NCBI GenBank assembly: GCA_019925095.2
Contig: CM034402.1
Location: 10,303,501-10,367,500 of the forward strand
Source of the DNA: Dendrolimus kikuchii
Taxonomy: Eukaryota > Arthropoda > Insecta > Lepidoptera > Lasiocampidae
Reading direction: 5' to 3'
Length of the DNA: 64,000 nt
Part shown: piece after piece, positions 55,762-64,000 of the stretch
How positions within the stretch are numbered: the stretch's first letter is position 1
How the letters are laid out: every line of letters begins with the position of its first letter
Notes under the pieces: model-generated
Databases searched by the model: none
The model's input: only the letters and a program-made list of their open reading frames with translations
What the model was told of the DNA's origin: nothing
Translations under genes and position numbers: made by a program

Positions 55762-56940
55762 ATCAAAATCTGATGAATCGTCACTGTCACTCGATGGGCT
55801 CTCCCCAACATTTATTATAAGTTCCTGTACTCCTATATTATCGAATGCCACATGAATTTCCCAATCCGACACTATAATGTTTTGGGTTCTTCTCACAATT
55901 TCTTCCCAATTGTCGGCGGTTACTTCCGCACATGCATTTTTTAATAAATCTAACATATTGTTTGCCGTAAAAAGGGGATGGGTATTGTTTCCAGCGGTGT
56001 GTCCTTTGATTTGTGCCCATATTAGTTCTATAGCATTGTACTGGTAATGATACGATGGAAGTCGAAGAACCCAATGACCACATTTGGCAGCTGTTTCGTC
56101 GGTAATATATCTTTTAGGGAGGCTTTTTTTCGATTTTAAAATATTCACTAATTGTACTTTTAATCAAGTATTATCCACATTTTCGCCATGACGTTGGAGC
56201 CAGTCAATTATATCTTGTTTTTTGTTGGCCTGCGTCGACATTTTATCAATTTGTCTAGAGTGATATGTAGCGTTGTCCATAATAATTATCGACGGTTCTT
56301 CCAGAGATTGCACCATTTCTTTAAACCATCTTTCGTAAATCTCCGCGTTCATTTCTTCGTGGTAGTCCACTGTTTTCTTGGATTTAAAGGCCAGTAAAGC
56401 ATCTGACAGGAATCCTTTCGTAGACTCTGCGTAGCATAGGATAAGGCGTTCACCTTTTCCCATTGACACTGAACTAGTGGAAGCGGCGGTGTCGTCAGTC
56501 CAGTTCTTAAATACTGTGTGGTTCACATTTAACCAAGTCTCGTCAGTGAAAATAACATTTGACCAATCTGATATCTTTTTGGCTTCGATCAAAAATTCGC
56601 AGCGAGCCATAGCAACGTCGTGACGCTCCATCAATATTTTACGTTTGTCCGATTTTTTATAAGAAAATCCAATTTCTTTCAAAACCAAGCTTAATGACGA
56701 TTTTTGCCCATGGACAAACCACATTCACGTAAAGAAACAACAAGTTTTTTAAGTGTTGGAATTTCTTTGCGCAAGTAATAGTCATATATATGAGGCGAAT
56801 AGCGTCAACGTCGAAGTTGTCAACCGATGTCACACGACGTGGTTGGCGTTTTTTCTTCGGCGTACGAAGCTTATTTTCCTGCATGCCGCTTGTACCAGTA
56901 TTATACATAGGTAAGTCCGGCTTACATAAGTAATACATAG
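55762..56940 (-). pseudogene. Tc1/mariner-like (DDE_3) transposase pseudogene in intron 1
   Basis: The minus strand encodes a broken transposase: an N-terminal part (KLRTPKKKRQPRRVTSVDNF near 56880) with frame changes around 56720-56800; then KKSDKRKILMERHDVAMAR, the first catalytic block VIFTDETWLN, the second IIIMDNATYHSR; an in-frame TGA at 56164-56166; then, in the same frame, KRYITDETAAKCGHW and LPSYHYQYNAIELIWAQIKG, whose E is the probable third catalytic residue; and an acidic C-terminus to 55762. Layout and length fit cut-and-paste transposases of the IS630/Tc1/mariner superfamily. At least one stop and one frameshift make it inactive. It lies antisense in the first intron of the odorant receptor. 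Confidence 0.85.
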
Positions 56941-57335
56941 TAAGTCGAAACCAACCTCATTTGAAGCATACAATGAATGACATGTTGCTTATGATAACGT
57001 AGGTATTTGTTAGTGAATTAAAAATTAAAAATACGATTGCAGCGCCATCCATTTTGCTAATCCGTCTATTCCAGGTATCGAAATAAAACGTATCCTAAGT
57101 GTTGATTCGGGTTATAAGCCGGCATTATAATGAGTTTCAGTCATTTATCGTTCAGTAGTTTCCTAAAAAGATAAGATCGAAGAGCCATCTTTTTGGTTAT
57201 TTTCGTCTATCTCACGGAAATGACGTCATTTATCGGGATAAAAAGTATCCTAAGTTACACCCCGGCATATAAGTAAGCTCCGTTTTGAATTTCCTTTGTA
57301 TCCGTTCAGTAATTTCTACTAATAAATATATAGGT
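56936..57335 (+). repeat. Interspersed repeat family K, copy 2
   Basis: 'cgaaaccaacctcatttgaa', 'gcgccatccattttgctaat', 'cgttcagtagtttcctaaaa', 'tttatcgggataaaaagtat', 'cctttgtatccgttcagtaa' parallel 22420-22865 in order and orientation. In intron 1 of the odorant receptor. Confidence 0.6.
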
Positions 57336-57839
57336 CACTAGTATTAAATTACGTGTTAGTATTATAATATTTTCGTTCGCAATCATTTCTTTTCATACAA
57401 AATGAGGTAAAGATGTCGATACATATAAAAGATGTAAACAAACCTAAATCACGTCTATTTATTACCTTTGTGGTCAGTTTATTAAGAAATACGTAACCCG
57501 GTTTTACTATTTCAATAGATACCTTTATTGGACAAAAGCTTGTACCAGTTCTTCAAATCATTAATTACTTATCTACATAGTGATCAGGTGACGTGTTTGT
57601 ATATTTTCTGATGATGATTTTCTTGAATTTCAATATATTTTATATCTTGGCTAATGTAAAGACTTCAGGAGATGATCATGATGTTAATTATTAAAAAGAT
57701 ATGGTTGACTTATCTAAATTTTAACACTTTTATAATTATGTACGTAAAGTTTTTAGGCAACTTTAAGTGCAGCGTGTAGATAACGCTATTTGTTTTTTTT
57801 TACAGTATCAGGTTCGACACGTAACTTAAAAACAATAAC

Positions 57840-58420
57840 AATATAAACATAAACCCGTAGGAGGGTTTGTGGCGAAGCCTTAAGTGAGTAGTGACACCTC
57901 GGACCCGACACCTGTGGGCCAAGGCAAGGCACGGAGTAAAAATCGCTTGAGTTAAGTCTCAAGTTCCATTGGTGGAAGTGATCAATGGCAAAATGTTAGA
58001 AGTAGCTTCGGTGAACCTGCAGCCCACCTCTCCACACCCCTTAGCCACTCACACCCAGTTGTCCCTCGCCAATCTTGTACGGTGTTTTTTTGGGGTTCAC
58101 GCTGGGAGTAGCGAGTCACCTTCTGCCCATTTTATCCATGTTCCCCGAACATTGCGACGGGCAACTCCCTTAGCCCCAGATCTCTAATTCTACTTGCAGT
58201 TCATCCCTATAACCCGGTACCTTTTGTTCTCATTCCCTACAATAGTCCTACACTAACCGGGGCTTGTCCTTGGGTGCATTTTTATATGATGTAGACAGGG
58301 ATAACCTTCGGTCAGTGTCATGCCACATTTAGATAAATTTGTTAAGGGGCCTCTATATGTTGACCTTCCCATAGCCCCACGTAAAGCGTGCAAAAGTTCG
58401 GGCCATTTTTATGGCCAGTG
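57840..58420 (+). repeat. GC-richer unclassified retroposon-like segment in intron 1
   Basis: Contrasts with the AT-rich intron: 'gtaggagggtttgtggcgaa', 'ctccacaccccttagccact', 'aaccggggcttgtccttggg', 'ttgaccttcccatagcccca'. The last phrase resembles 'tttgccttcccatggctcca' at 33651-33670. Probably an old LINE 3' region; no coding part was recognised. Confidence 0.35.
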
Positions 58421-58724
58421 GTCTGTAGTACTCTGTAGAGACATACATATAAAATTGAATATGAATCATTAAATGTCATTGATTACTGTCGCGTCCTTAC
58501 AGTTCTATGCCTTTCAACCAAATATATTCAACTTGCTTGATCCATCAATTAGAAGCATTATTAGCGTTTTCCATTTTTTACTGATTAGCTAAAAATAGAT
58601 TTTGAATAATTAAATGTTGGTAGAATGTACTAGTTGTGTTTTTCTGTATCAAAAACTGAATGAAGAATAATTTGTAGCAACTTCTGGTGAACTGTGTTAA
58701 ATGTAGTATTGAAGATATCAGCAG

Positions 58725-59026
58725 AATTACTACTACTATTCTATGCCTTAATCATATAATATTTCATACTTTTTGTATTTGTATTAAGCTTAAAAAGTTT
58801 GATCCAATTTTCAGAATCAACCTGATATTTACTGAACTATCGGCTACATTGAAACTTCTGGATTTACGTTTGCGAAGAAATTTGCTTATGGAAATTGTTA
58901 AACAACTGAATAGTGAAGAATTTAATTGCTATACGGAATCGAGTAAGAGAGTTTTGGAAAAAGCAATACAATTTTCACGTGGATTGTTTTGGGGTTTACT
59001 CATCAGCTGCACTATCGACGTTGCGA
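58725..59026 (+). CDS. Odorant receptor (7tm_6), exon 2
   Basis: Follows a 3966-bp intron. The acceptor is cag at 58722-58724 (alternatively the cag three bases earlier, a NAGNAG pair); the pyrimidine tract is weak. It contributes 1 base + 100 codons + 1 base: a membrane segment (ILCLNHIIFHTFCICIKL), then FTELSATLKLLDLRLRRNL, then FNCYTESSKRVLEKAIQFSR, then the start of the next helix (GLFWGLLISCTIDVA). 'Aromatic/charged loop, then A-x-x-F-S-R, then a helix' is the usual pattern between helices 2 and 4 of lepidopteran receptors. It ends at donor A|GTAAAT, phase 1. The ORF running on past 59026 to a stop at 59049 is intron. Confidence 0.8.
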
Positions 59027-59074
59027 GTAAATATTTGTTTTTTTATTAAAACTATTTAAATAAAGCTAGAACTA

Positions 59075-59520
59075 CATTAGGCACACGTCGGCCACGTAGG
59101 TAAGTCTGTGCGCGTCGTAGCTAATACATTTTATATAGCGACTATAATGTTTAGAACTACGTTTCATCCACGCCATGCTATGCATTCGCGACGTTGATCT
59201 AACTTCCATGACTTCGTATGACGGCGTTTACATAGAACGCGTTCCTCTCGTAGCTCGTAACGATCAAAATGCTCCTTCAGCCGTTTCACAGAGCGACCAC
59301 AGTCGTCATGGTCGCCGCGAAAGCGTCACTAATGATATCATAATTTTCGGTCGCGTAGCGCTCACGACGACCCATGTCAAGAGGTAGGTCGAATAATCCG
59401 TTCCACTTGAGATTACGATTGTAACGCCCGCAAGAATGTGGAACAAGAAAAATCGCGGACATGAGTGTGGTCGTTGTGTGCTTCTTGTGGAACGTGTATC
59501 GCCAACTGTCAAATGTAGTT
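59075..59520. repeat. CG-rich unclassified segment in intron 2
   Basis: An unusual concentration of cgcg/cgac dinucleotides (ggcacacgtcggccacgtag, 'ggtcgccgcgaaagcgtcac', 'cgcgtagcgctcacgacgac'). No gene motif, no clear terminal repeats. Possibly a DNA transposon remnant. Confidence 0.3.
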
Positions 59521-59810
59521 CATAACAAAAAGAGTTTGCTTAAAAATTTAATTAAATTGTGCTTTTGAAATTCAAAAATACATGAAAACCTTCATCAGCT
59601 TCTAAATCTTTTATAATTTGTTTTTTTTTATTTTTATGGTCACTTTTCCGATATATACATGACTTATCAAGTCCTCAGTTGTTCGATACTCAGCGCGAAA
59701 TGCGCGATACACATCTTAGATGTACGTGGATTTGGTGTACGTTTAAAGACGTCTCAGACGTGCACATCGGCCAAAAGTGTGTCAGTTCACGCACAATTAT
59801 CGTAATTTGA

Positions 59811-60069
59811 CGGCCTCTGTGGTTGAGCGGGCTAAGCCTTTGCCGGCCTACCTCACTACAACGCAGAGGCTGCGGGTTCGATTCCTGGTATAGTAAATTT
59901 CGGAAACGTATTTTCTCCGTTATTTACTATGGTCTGGGTGTCTGGGATCGGCCCCAGAGTAGTCCGTTGTATATTACCTATAACACAAGCGTAACTTGCT
60001 TAATTTGGGGATATACAATATGTGTGTTTGTCTGCCGATTTTTATAAAAAATAAAAAATAAAATAAATT
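59811..60069 (+). repeat. tRNA-derived SINE family 1, best copy
   Basis: The tRNA-like head carries an intact RNA polymerase III A box TGGTTGAGCGG at 59820-59830 and B box GGTTCGATTCC at 59875-59885. It is followed by a body (tatggtctgggtgtctggga, 'agtccgttgtatattaccta', 'acttgcttaatttggggata') and an A-rich tail (aaaaaataaaaaataaaata). Other copies: 4655-4845, 12410-12640, 18030-18268. Both promoter boxes are perfect here, so this copy could be transcribed. It lies in intron 2 of the odorant receptor. Confidence 0.9.
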
Positions 60070-60360
60070 AAGGGTCCCGTAGGCATGAAAAATGTCCCCT
60101 ATCTATTTTAAAAAGCATTTAATCAAAGATACTTCATATTTCAAAAACTACTTAACGGGCATGGATCAAACTGTATTTTGTTATTTACAGAATTTTCACG
60201 TCATAGTTCAAAAGCAGAGGAGGTGGAATAAAATATTAACAATTTCGGAATTAATTAAAAGACCCATAAAAGATTATCGTTATAACTTTCCTAGATCACA
60301 CCAATACCCCACTATTAACACTAAGGCGGTATCCTTAAATCTTACTTTTTTCAAAATTTG

Positions 60361-60578
60361 ATTACGACAGATTTTGTTTATCGGCCCGGCGCAGTTTCAC
60401 CTGCGCTCTGTTCCGCTCCCGTAGAATATAGCGTCGTATTATATAGCCTATGACACTCCCTGTTAATGCAGCTTTCGAACAGTAAAAGAATTTTGAATAT
60501 CGGTTTAGCAGATCCAGAGATTACCCCCTACAACGTCACAAGCTCACAAACTTTATCTTTTTGTAATATTAATATAGA
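60361..60578 (-). mobile_element. Helitron 5'-end fragment in intron 2
   Basis: On the minus strand from about 60578: TCTATATTAATATTACAAAA, 'agataaagtttgtgagcttg', 'gggggtaatctctggatctg', resembling 50221-50391. A GC-rich motif (ggcccggcgcagtttcacct) lies at the other end near 60382, but no CTAG follows. Confidence 0.55.
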
Positions 60579-61626
60579 TTTTTAATGTTCATCTATACAG
60601 ACCTATTAGTCCGTAAAAAACGACTATTACATACATACAAAGGCAAATTAACAGAAGGACAGACGGACCAAAACGATTTTATAAAGAAAATTCCACAAAT
60701 GTCTTTGTATTTGTTAACGCCAAACCACGTTCAACTTGGTATTCAACTGCGTAAAAATACGAAAATAAACAAAAACAAATGAAAACCCTGGACAAAATAC
60801 GTTTATTAATTGTTTTTATTCGCCAGCAAAAAATTCCTTTTTCTTGGGCATTGTATTCGTCTAAGAGCAGGATTATCCGAAACAAGAGGTCGTTGTGGAA
60901 ACATACTTAGGGGCTCGTGTAGATTAAGAAAATAATTTATTACCTTTATTTTTGGTGTTGTGTGAGGGTTCCGCAATTTTGATCAAATTATATGAATACA
61001 TATTTTAAATGCAAACCTACCCACTGTCGTGGCTTATGAGTGAAGAATCTCATAGTTTATCTATATTAAAAAAGAACATCTTTCAATTACATGCGCGGCG
61101 GACAGCACTAATTCTTAGCCTTTCCACACTTTCAATACAGCATTGCGTAGCGGCATATATAATTCACCTTCCAACATATAGAATGCAATTATGAAAAAAA
61201 AATTTTTTAACTCTTTTGTAACGAGCCTATAACCTTCGTATGACTATTATGAATACGGGAGTCAGTAGTCGAAATTTTTTGTCAAAATGGCTACAGACCC
61301 CTAAAAAGTAATAATAATAACATAGCGGCTAAAGAAACTTGTCAATCTAGTTTGGGCCAGCGTGACTAGTATAAATCACCCGTTTGCCTGAAACTGAGTA
61401 ATACAACCTCAAAAATGGGACATGTGTGTGGATTATTAAAATTATAAATTGTTTAATGTATAAAAATAACGGTATCTATACAGCTTTCATGTAGTATTTG
61501 ATGAACCATTTGCTTAATTAGAAGTGATGTCTTAGCTTCACTAATAATAAGACAGTAGAAGGAAGAATAGTAATACTTTACGCACCGTGTTCATCTTTAG
61601 TGCAACCAGCCTTAAATCATTGCCAA

Positions 61627-61742
61627 GTGGTCACTGTGTAGTGCTGCCGTGCGGTCACAGTGACGTTGCCATTCGGTCACTGTATTGTTCCCGTGCGATC
61701 GCAGCGACGTTGCCATGAGGTCACAGTCACGTTGTTTATGAT
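61627..61742. repeat. Degenerate 22-bp tandem repeat before exon 3
   Basis: Five units with the core ggtcacagtgacgttgccat: the clearest are cggtcacagtgacgttgccatt, read in two pieces at 61652-61673, its neighbour cggtcactgtattgttcccg, and cgatcgcagcgacgttgcca. It ends about 50 bp before exon 3. The units hold the palindrome gtcacagtgac. Confidence 0.75.
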
Positions 61743-61792
61743 AAAGAACCTTTAATGCAGAACCCACATTCACGCTTGCCAATTTTTTTCAG

Positions 61793-61908
61793 TCCATGTC
61801 CTCGTAGTGCCCGGACTAAATAAATTCGAAAGTTTGCCGCTGAAAATGGATCTCGTTTTCTTCGATGTAAATTCGGAACCCTATTTCAAATACATCTGTT
61901 TTTATCAG
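61793..61908 (+). CDS. Odorant receptor (7tm_6), exon 3
   Basis: A strong acceptor (caatttttttcag at 61780-61792) opens 2 bases + 38 codons, completing the phase-1 codon of exon 2. It reads HVLVVPGLNKFESLPLKMDL, then VFFDVNSEPYFKYICFYQ, and ends CAG|GTGAAT, phase 0. The 'L-P-L-x-x-x-x-F-F-D-x-x-x-x-P-Y-F-x-x-x-x-x-Y-Q' loop is one of the most recognisable stretches of moth and butterfly odorant receptors, between helices 3 and 4 in the usual topology. The frame and phase agreement with exons 2 and 4 is strong support. Confidence 0.85.
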
Positions 61909-62511
61909 GTGAATTATTTTTGTTTTTTTGGTAGCAACTTTTTTGGATTATTTAAATGAGTCAAAAAAATTCCAGTTTTTTTTCCGTTTAGACGGTAACT
62001 TCACGTCTGTTATAACTGCATTTCTGAAAACCTTTTAGGACTTTAACACTATTCAACAAATAAAATCTCTAAAACTCTTGTCGTGATGGAACGAACCTAA
62101 TATTTAAATAAAATGTAATATTATGATTGAACGCTTATTTTTTTAATGCTGTTTGAAGGTTTTTTTAAAATCTTATGCAAGAAGATTTCTATTTGCAGTA
62201 GAGCATATGCTCAGACTATAAATATGCTTAATTAAAGCAAATATAAAATGCATCATATTTATAATTAAAATATCAAGACAGTGTTTATTAGATTATAATA
62301 TATTTTTGAAACCCTATTCACGATTTTATATATGCAATGATTTTTAGAATATGTAGCATAGTGGTAGTATTATCAAGAGTAGTTCTTTACAAAAGTACAG
62401 AATGAAAATGTACTTAGGCCAAGAAATTTACACTAGTGATACAGGGGAAAGGTTTTGTATGTTATTATAATTCATTAATGTATTAATCAAATCATAATAA
62501 TGTTGTTACAG

Positions 62512-62587
62512 ATTATATACAAACCAATGATGCTTTTAACATTTGTGATACATCAAACACTGCCATGGGCTGCAATGTGTTTCACAA
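62512..62587 (+). CDS. Odorant receptor (7tm_6), exon 4
   Basis: Acceptor gttgttacag at 62502-62511; 25 codons + 1 base reading IIYKPMMLLTFVIHQTLPWA then AMCFT, ending at donor A|GTAAGA, phase 1. It joins exon 3 in phase 0 to give ...FYQ-IIYKP..., a normal helix-4 start. Together the four exons give 736 nt (about 245 residues); family members are usually about 390-430 residues, so the C-terminal third, with the most conserved helices 6-7, should lie beyond 64000. Bases 62588-64000 contain only repeats by my reading. Confidence 0.8.
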
Positions 62588-62845
62588 GTAAGACCACTGA
62601 CAATTCCATTAGTTAACATGCTACCTCCATTCTCAATATACATAGTTGAGTATGTAGCTAATTAATTGAGAATTTACAAAACCAAAATATAAATAAATAA
62701 AGAAAAAAGATAAAAATCTACAAAAAAGATCAGACAAATCCTATTCGTCCAGTAGAACGGGAAAAAATATCTCTCTATTATATAAAATTTTAAACATGCC
62801 GTGCTTGTACATTGAATCTATTTAAAAAACAACTGGAATACACTA

Positions 62846-63177
62846 AATAAATGATGGAGAACGCGATGCAATATTTTTTAGATTTCTTGTCTGTCTGTTT
62901 GCCTGTTTGTTCGGGATTCACGTAAAAACTACTGGGCCGATTTCGATGCGGTTTTCATTAGTCGACAGAAAATTCGTAGAATTAAAATCTGCGCTATTTT
63001 TTATCCTGGGAATCCCGCGGAATTTTCTCGAGAGCGGTTTGTAGTTATCCGCGTGCTTAAAAGTTAGCTTATTCCAATACAACTTTCATTAAAACTACAG
63101 CTGCGGTACTTTTTGTCCCGGGAACCCGGCGGGAATTTCAAGTCAAACGTGGACGAAATCGCGGGCAGATCCTAGTT
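62846..63177 (+). repeat. Repeat family D, best 3' end
   Basis: 'agatttcttgtctgtctgtt', 'ctactgggccgatttcgatg', 'ctcgagagcggtttgtagtt', 'gtcccgggaacccggcggga', and the end 'ggacgaaatcgcgggcagat' then CCTAGTT. The CTAG-T end suggests that family D may also be Helitron-derived. Confidence 0.65.
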
Positions 63178-63283
63178 GTAGAATACAACTTTAAACTTTT
63201 TAGTCAATAGCTTTCTTAAACCATCGCAAAATAGAAACTAGAGTTATTTCGTTTTGCTAATTTTCTCCTGTTATATATGTATA

Positions 63284-63954
63284 CTAGCTGACCCGACAGA
63301 CGTTGTCTTGTCTTAACTATGAATATTGAATTCGAATTGGTATAATTAATTTAAAAAAAATTGTTTATTATTCTAATGCTTTATGATATACAACATTCTT
63401 AGTTTTCTTTTTCTTGTGCGTATATGAATAGTTTTTTTGGTATTCTGACACGGGAACAGGCGAAATATAACATATTAAATTGAACTTTTAAAATTAGGCG
63501 TAATGGCTTTGAACTAACTCTGATGTGCACTAACAAATTCAGTTTTCTTACATCCTTTTTGTAAGAAATAATAAATTAATTATTTTACATGTATTTTATC
63601 AATAAAATAACTCCGACCGAAGCATGTGTTTTAAGCGATATACATTTTTTTACATCCTCTTTGACGATATTTGCAGCACGCATTCTTTCAATTATATGTC
63701 AAACGTCATAAGGTTACATTAAAAAAGTTTATATTGTCCAAAGAGGTAAGGCTAGATTAGGAATAATTTAATATCGTGGTTAAGTGTTCTTAAATTTTCT
63801 AATTTTCCGCGCAATTTTCTTATTTTTTTCTTTCATAAGAACCTTCTCCTGACAATAACAATCACAACAAAAAAAGAATTAGCGAAATCGGTCCAGCCGT
63901 TTAGGCGTGATGTCGTGACAAAGGGAAATAGGGGTTCATTTTTATATATATAGA
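63284..63954 (-). mobile_element. Non-autonomous Helitron (second family), complete
   Basis: Minus strand starts TCTATATATATAAAAATGAA at 63954 after an A and ends ...CGGGTCAGCTAG at 63284 before a T. This 5' TC / 3' CTAG pair with A/T flanks and no target duplication is the Helitron layout. The 671-bp interior (gtcacgacatcacgcctaaa, 'cggctggaccgatttcgcta') is non-coding. Typical of a very abundant lepidopteran family. It lies downstream of odorant receptor exon 4, in the following intron if the gene continues. Confidence 0.75.
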
Positions 63955-64000
63955 TGAATTTCCTAACACTTGCGTACTCTTAATACACTTTTAAAATCCT

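Noticed and set aside
59811..59890. tRNA gene
   Set aside because: Both promoter boxes are perfect, but the sequence continues into the SINE body and is repeated with that body elsewhere in the window.

Overview
The window reads as nuclear DNA of an insect, most likely a moth or butterfly. It is AT-rich and intron-heavy and packed with repeat types typical of lepidopteran genomes: Helitrons whose 3' ends are GC hairpins followed by CTAG, tRNA-derived SINEs, LINE tails of ATGT or ATCT units, a Pao/BEL retrotransposon and palindromic MITEs. There are no bacterial-style operons, no CRISPR array and no rRNA. Family names below come from motifs and sequence structure read by eye; no database search was possible.

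The one host gene that can be followed is an insect odorant receptor (7tm_6 family) on the + strand. Four exons (54517-54758, 58725-59026, 61793-61908, 62512-62587) join in compatible splice phases without a stop, giving about 245 residues; the rest should lie beyond base 64000. Its introns hold a broken Tc1/mariner-like transposase gene, a SINE, a Helitron end and other repeats. A possible first exon of a secreted protein (start codon and signal peptide only) lies on the - strand at 7117-7156. A CpG-rich patch at 34720-34890 may be a promoter or a non-coding first exon.

Bases 1-12700 carry dispersed retroposon fragments, a Helitron (2505-3779) with a nested LINE tail, a LINE insertion with an 11-bp target duplication (9238-9971) and a solo LTR (10136-10660). 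Bases 14243-17210 hold the most unusual object: a Helitron that is more than 80 % tandem repeat, with a two-block TCTG/TCCG microsatellite of about 730 bp and an apparently perfect array of about 188 copies of a 9-bp unit. It sits exactly between A and T inside another repeat. Two related Helitron copies (2505-3779 and about 18985-19456) carry different 8-9 bp arrays at the same internal place, so the family seems to generate new minisatellites repeatedly.

Bases 19500-36000 are repeat fossils (a TAA-flanked inverted-repeat transposon, SINEs, Jockey-like and RTE-like LINE ends, palindromic MITEs). Bases 36238-43450 are a very young Pao/BEL retrotransposon on the - strand with an uninterrupted 1733-residue polyprotein and LTRs that read identically, but its outer LTR ends are clipped and its flanks do not match. 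Next to it is an R1-clade LINE 3' end (43722-44474) with a 13-bp target duplication. Bases 46000-54000 contain a second, nested solo LTR and an inverted pair of a foldback repeat. Bases 54517-64000 are the odorant receptor and its repeat-filled introns.
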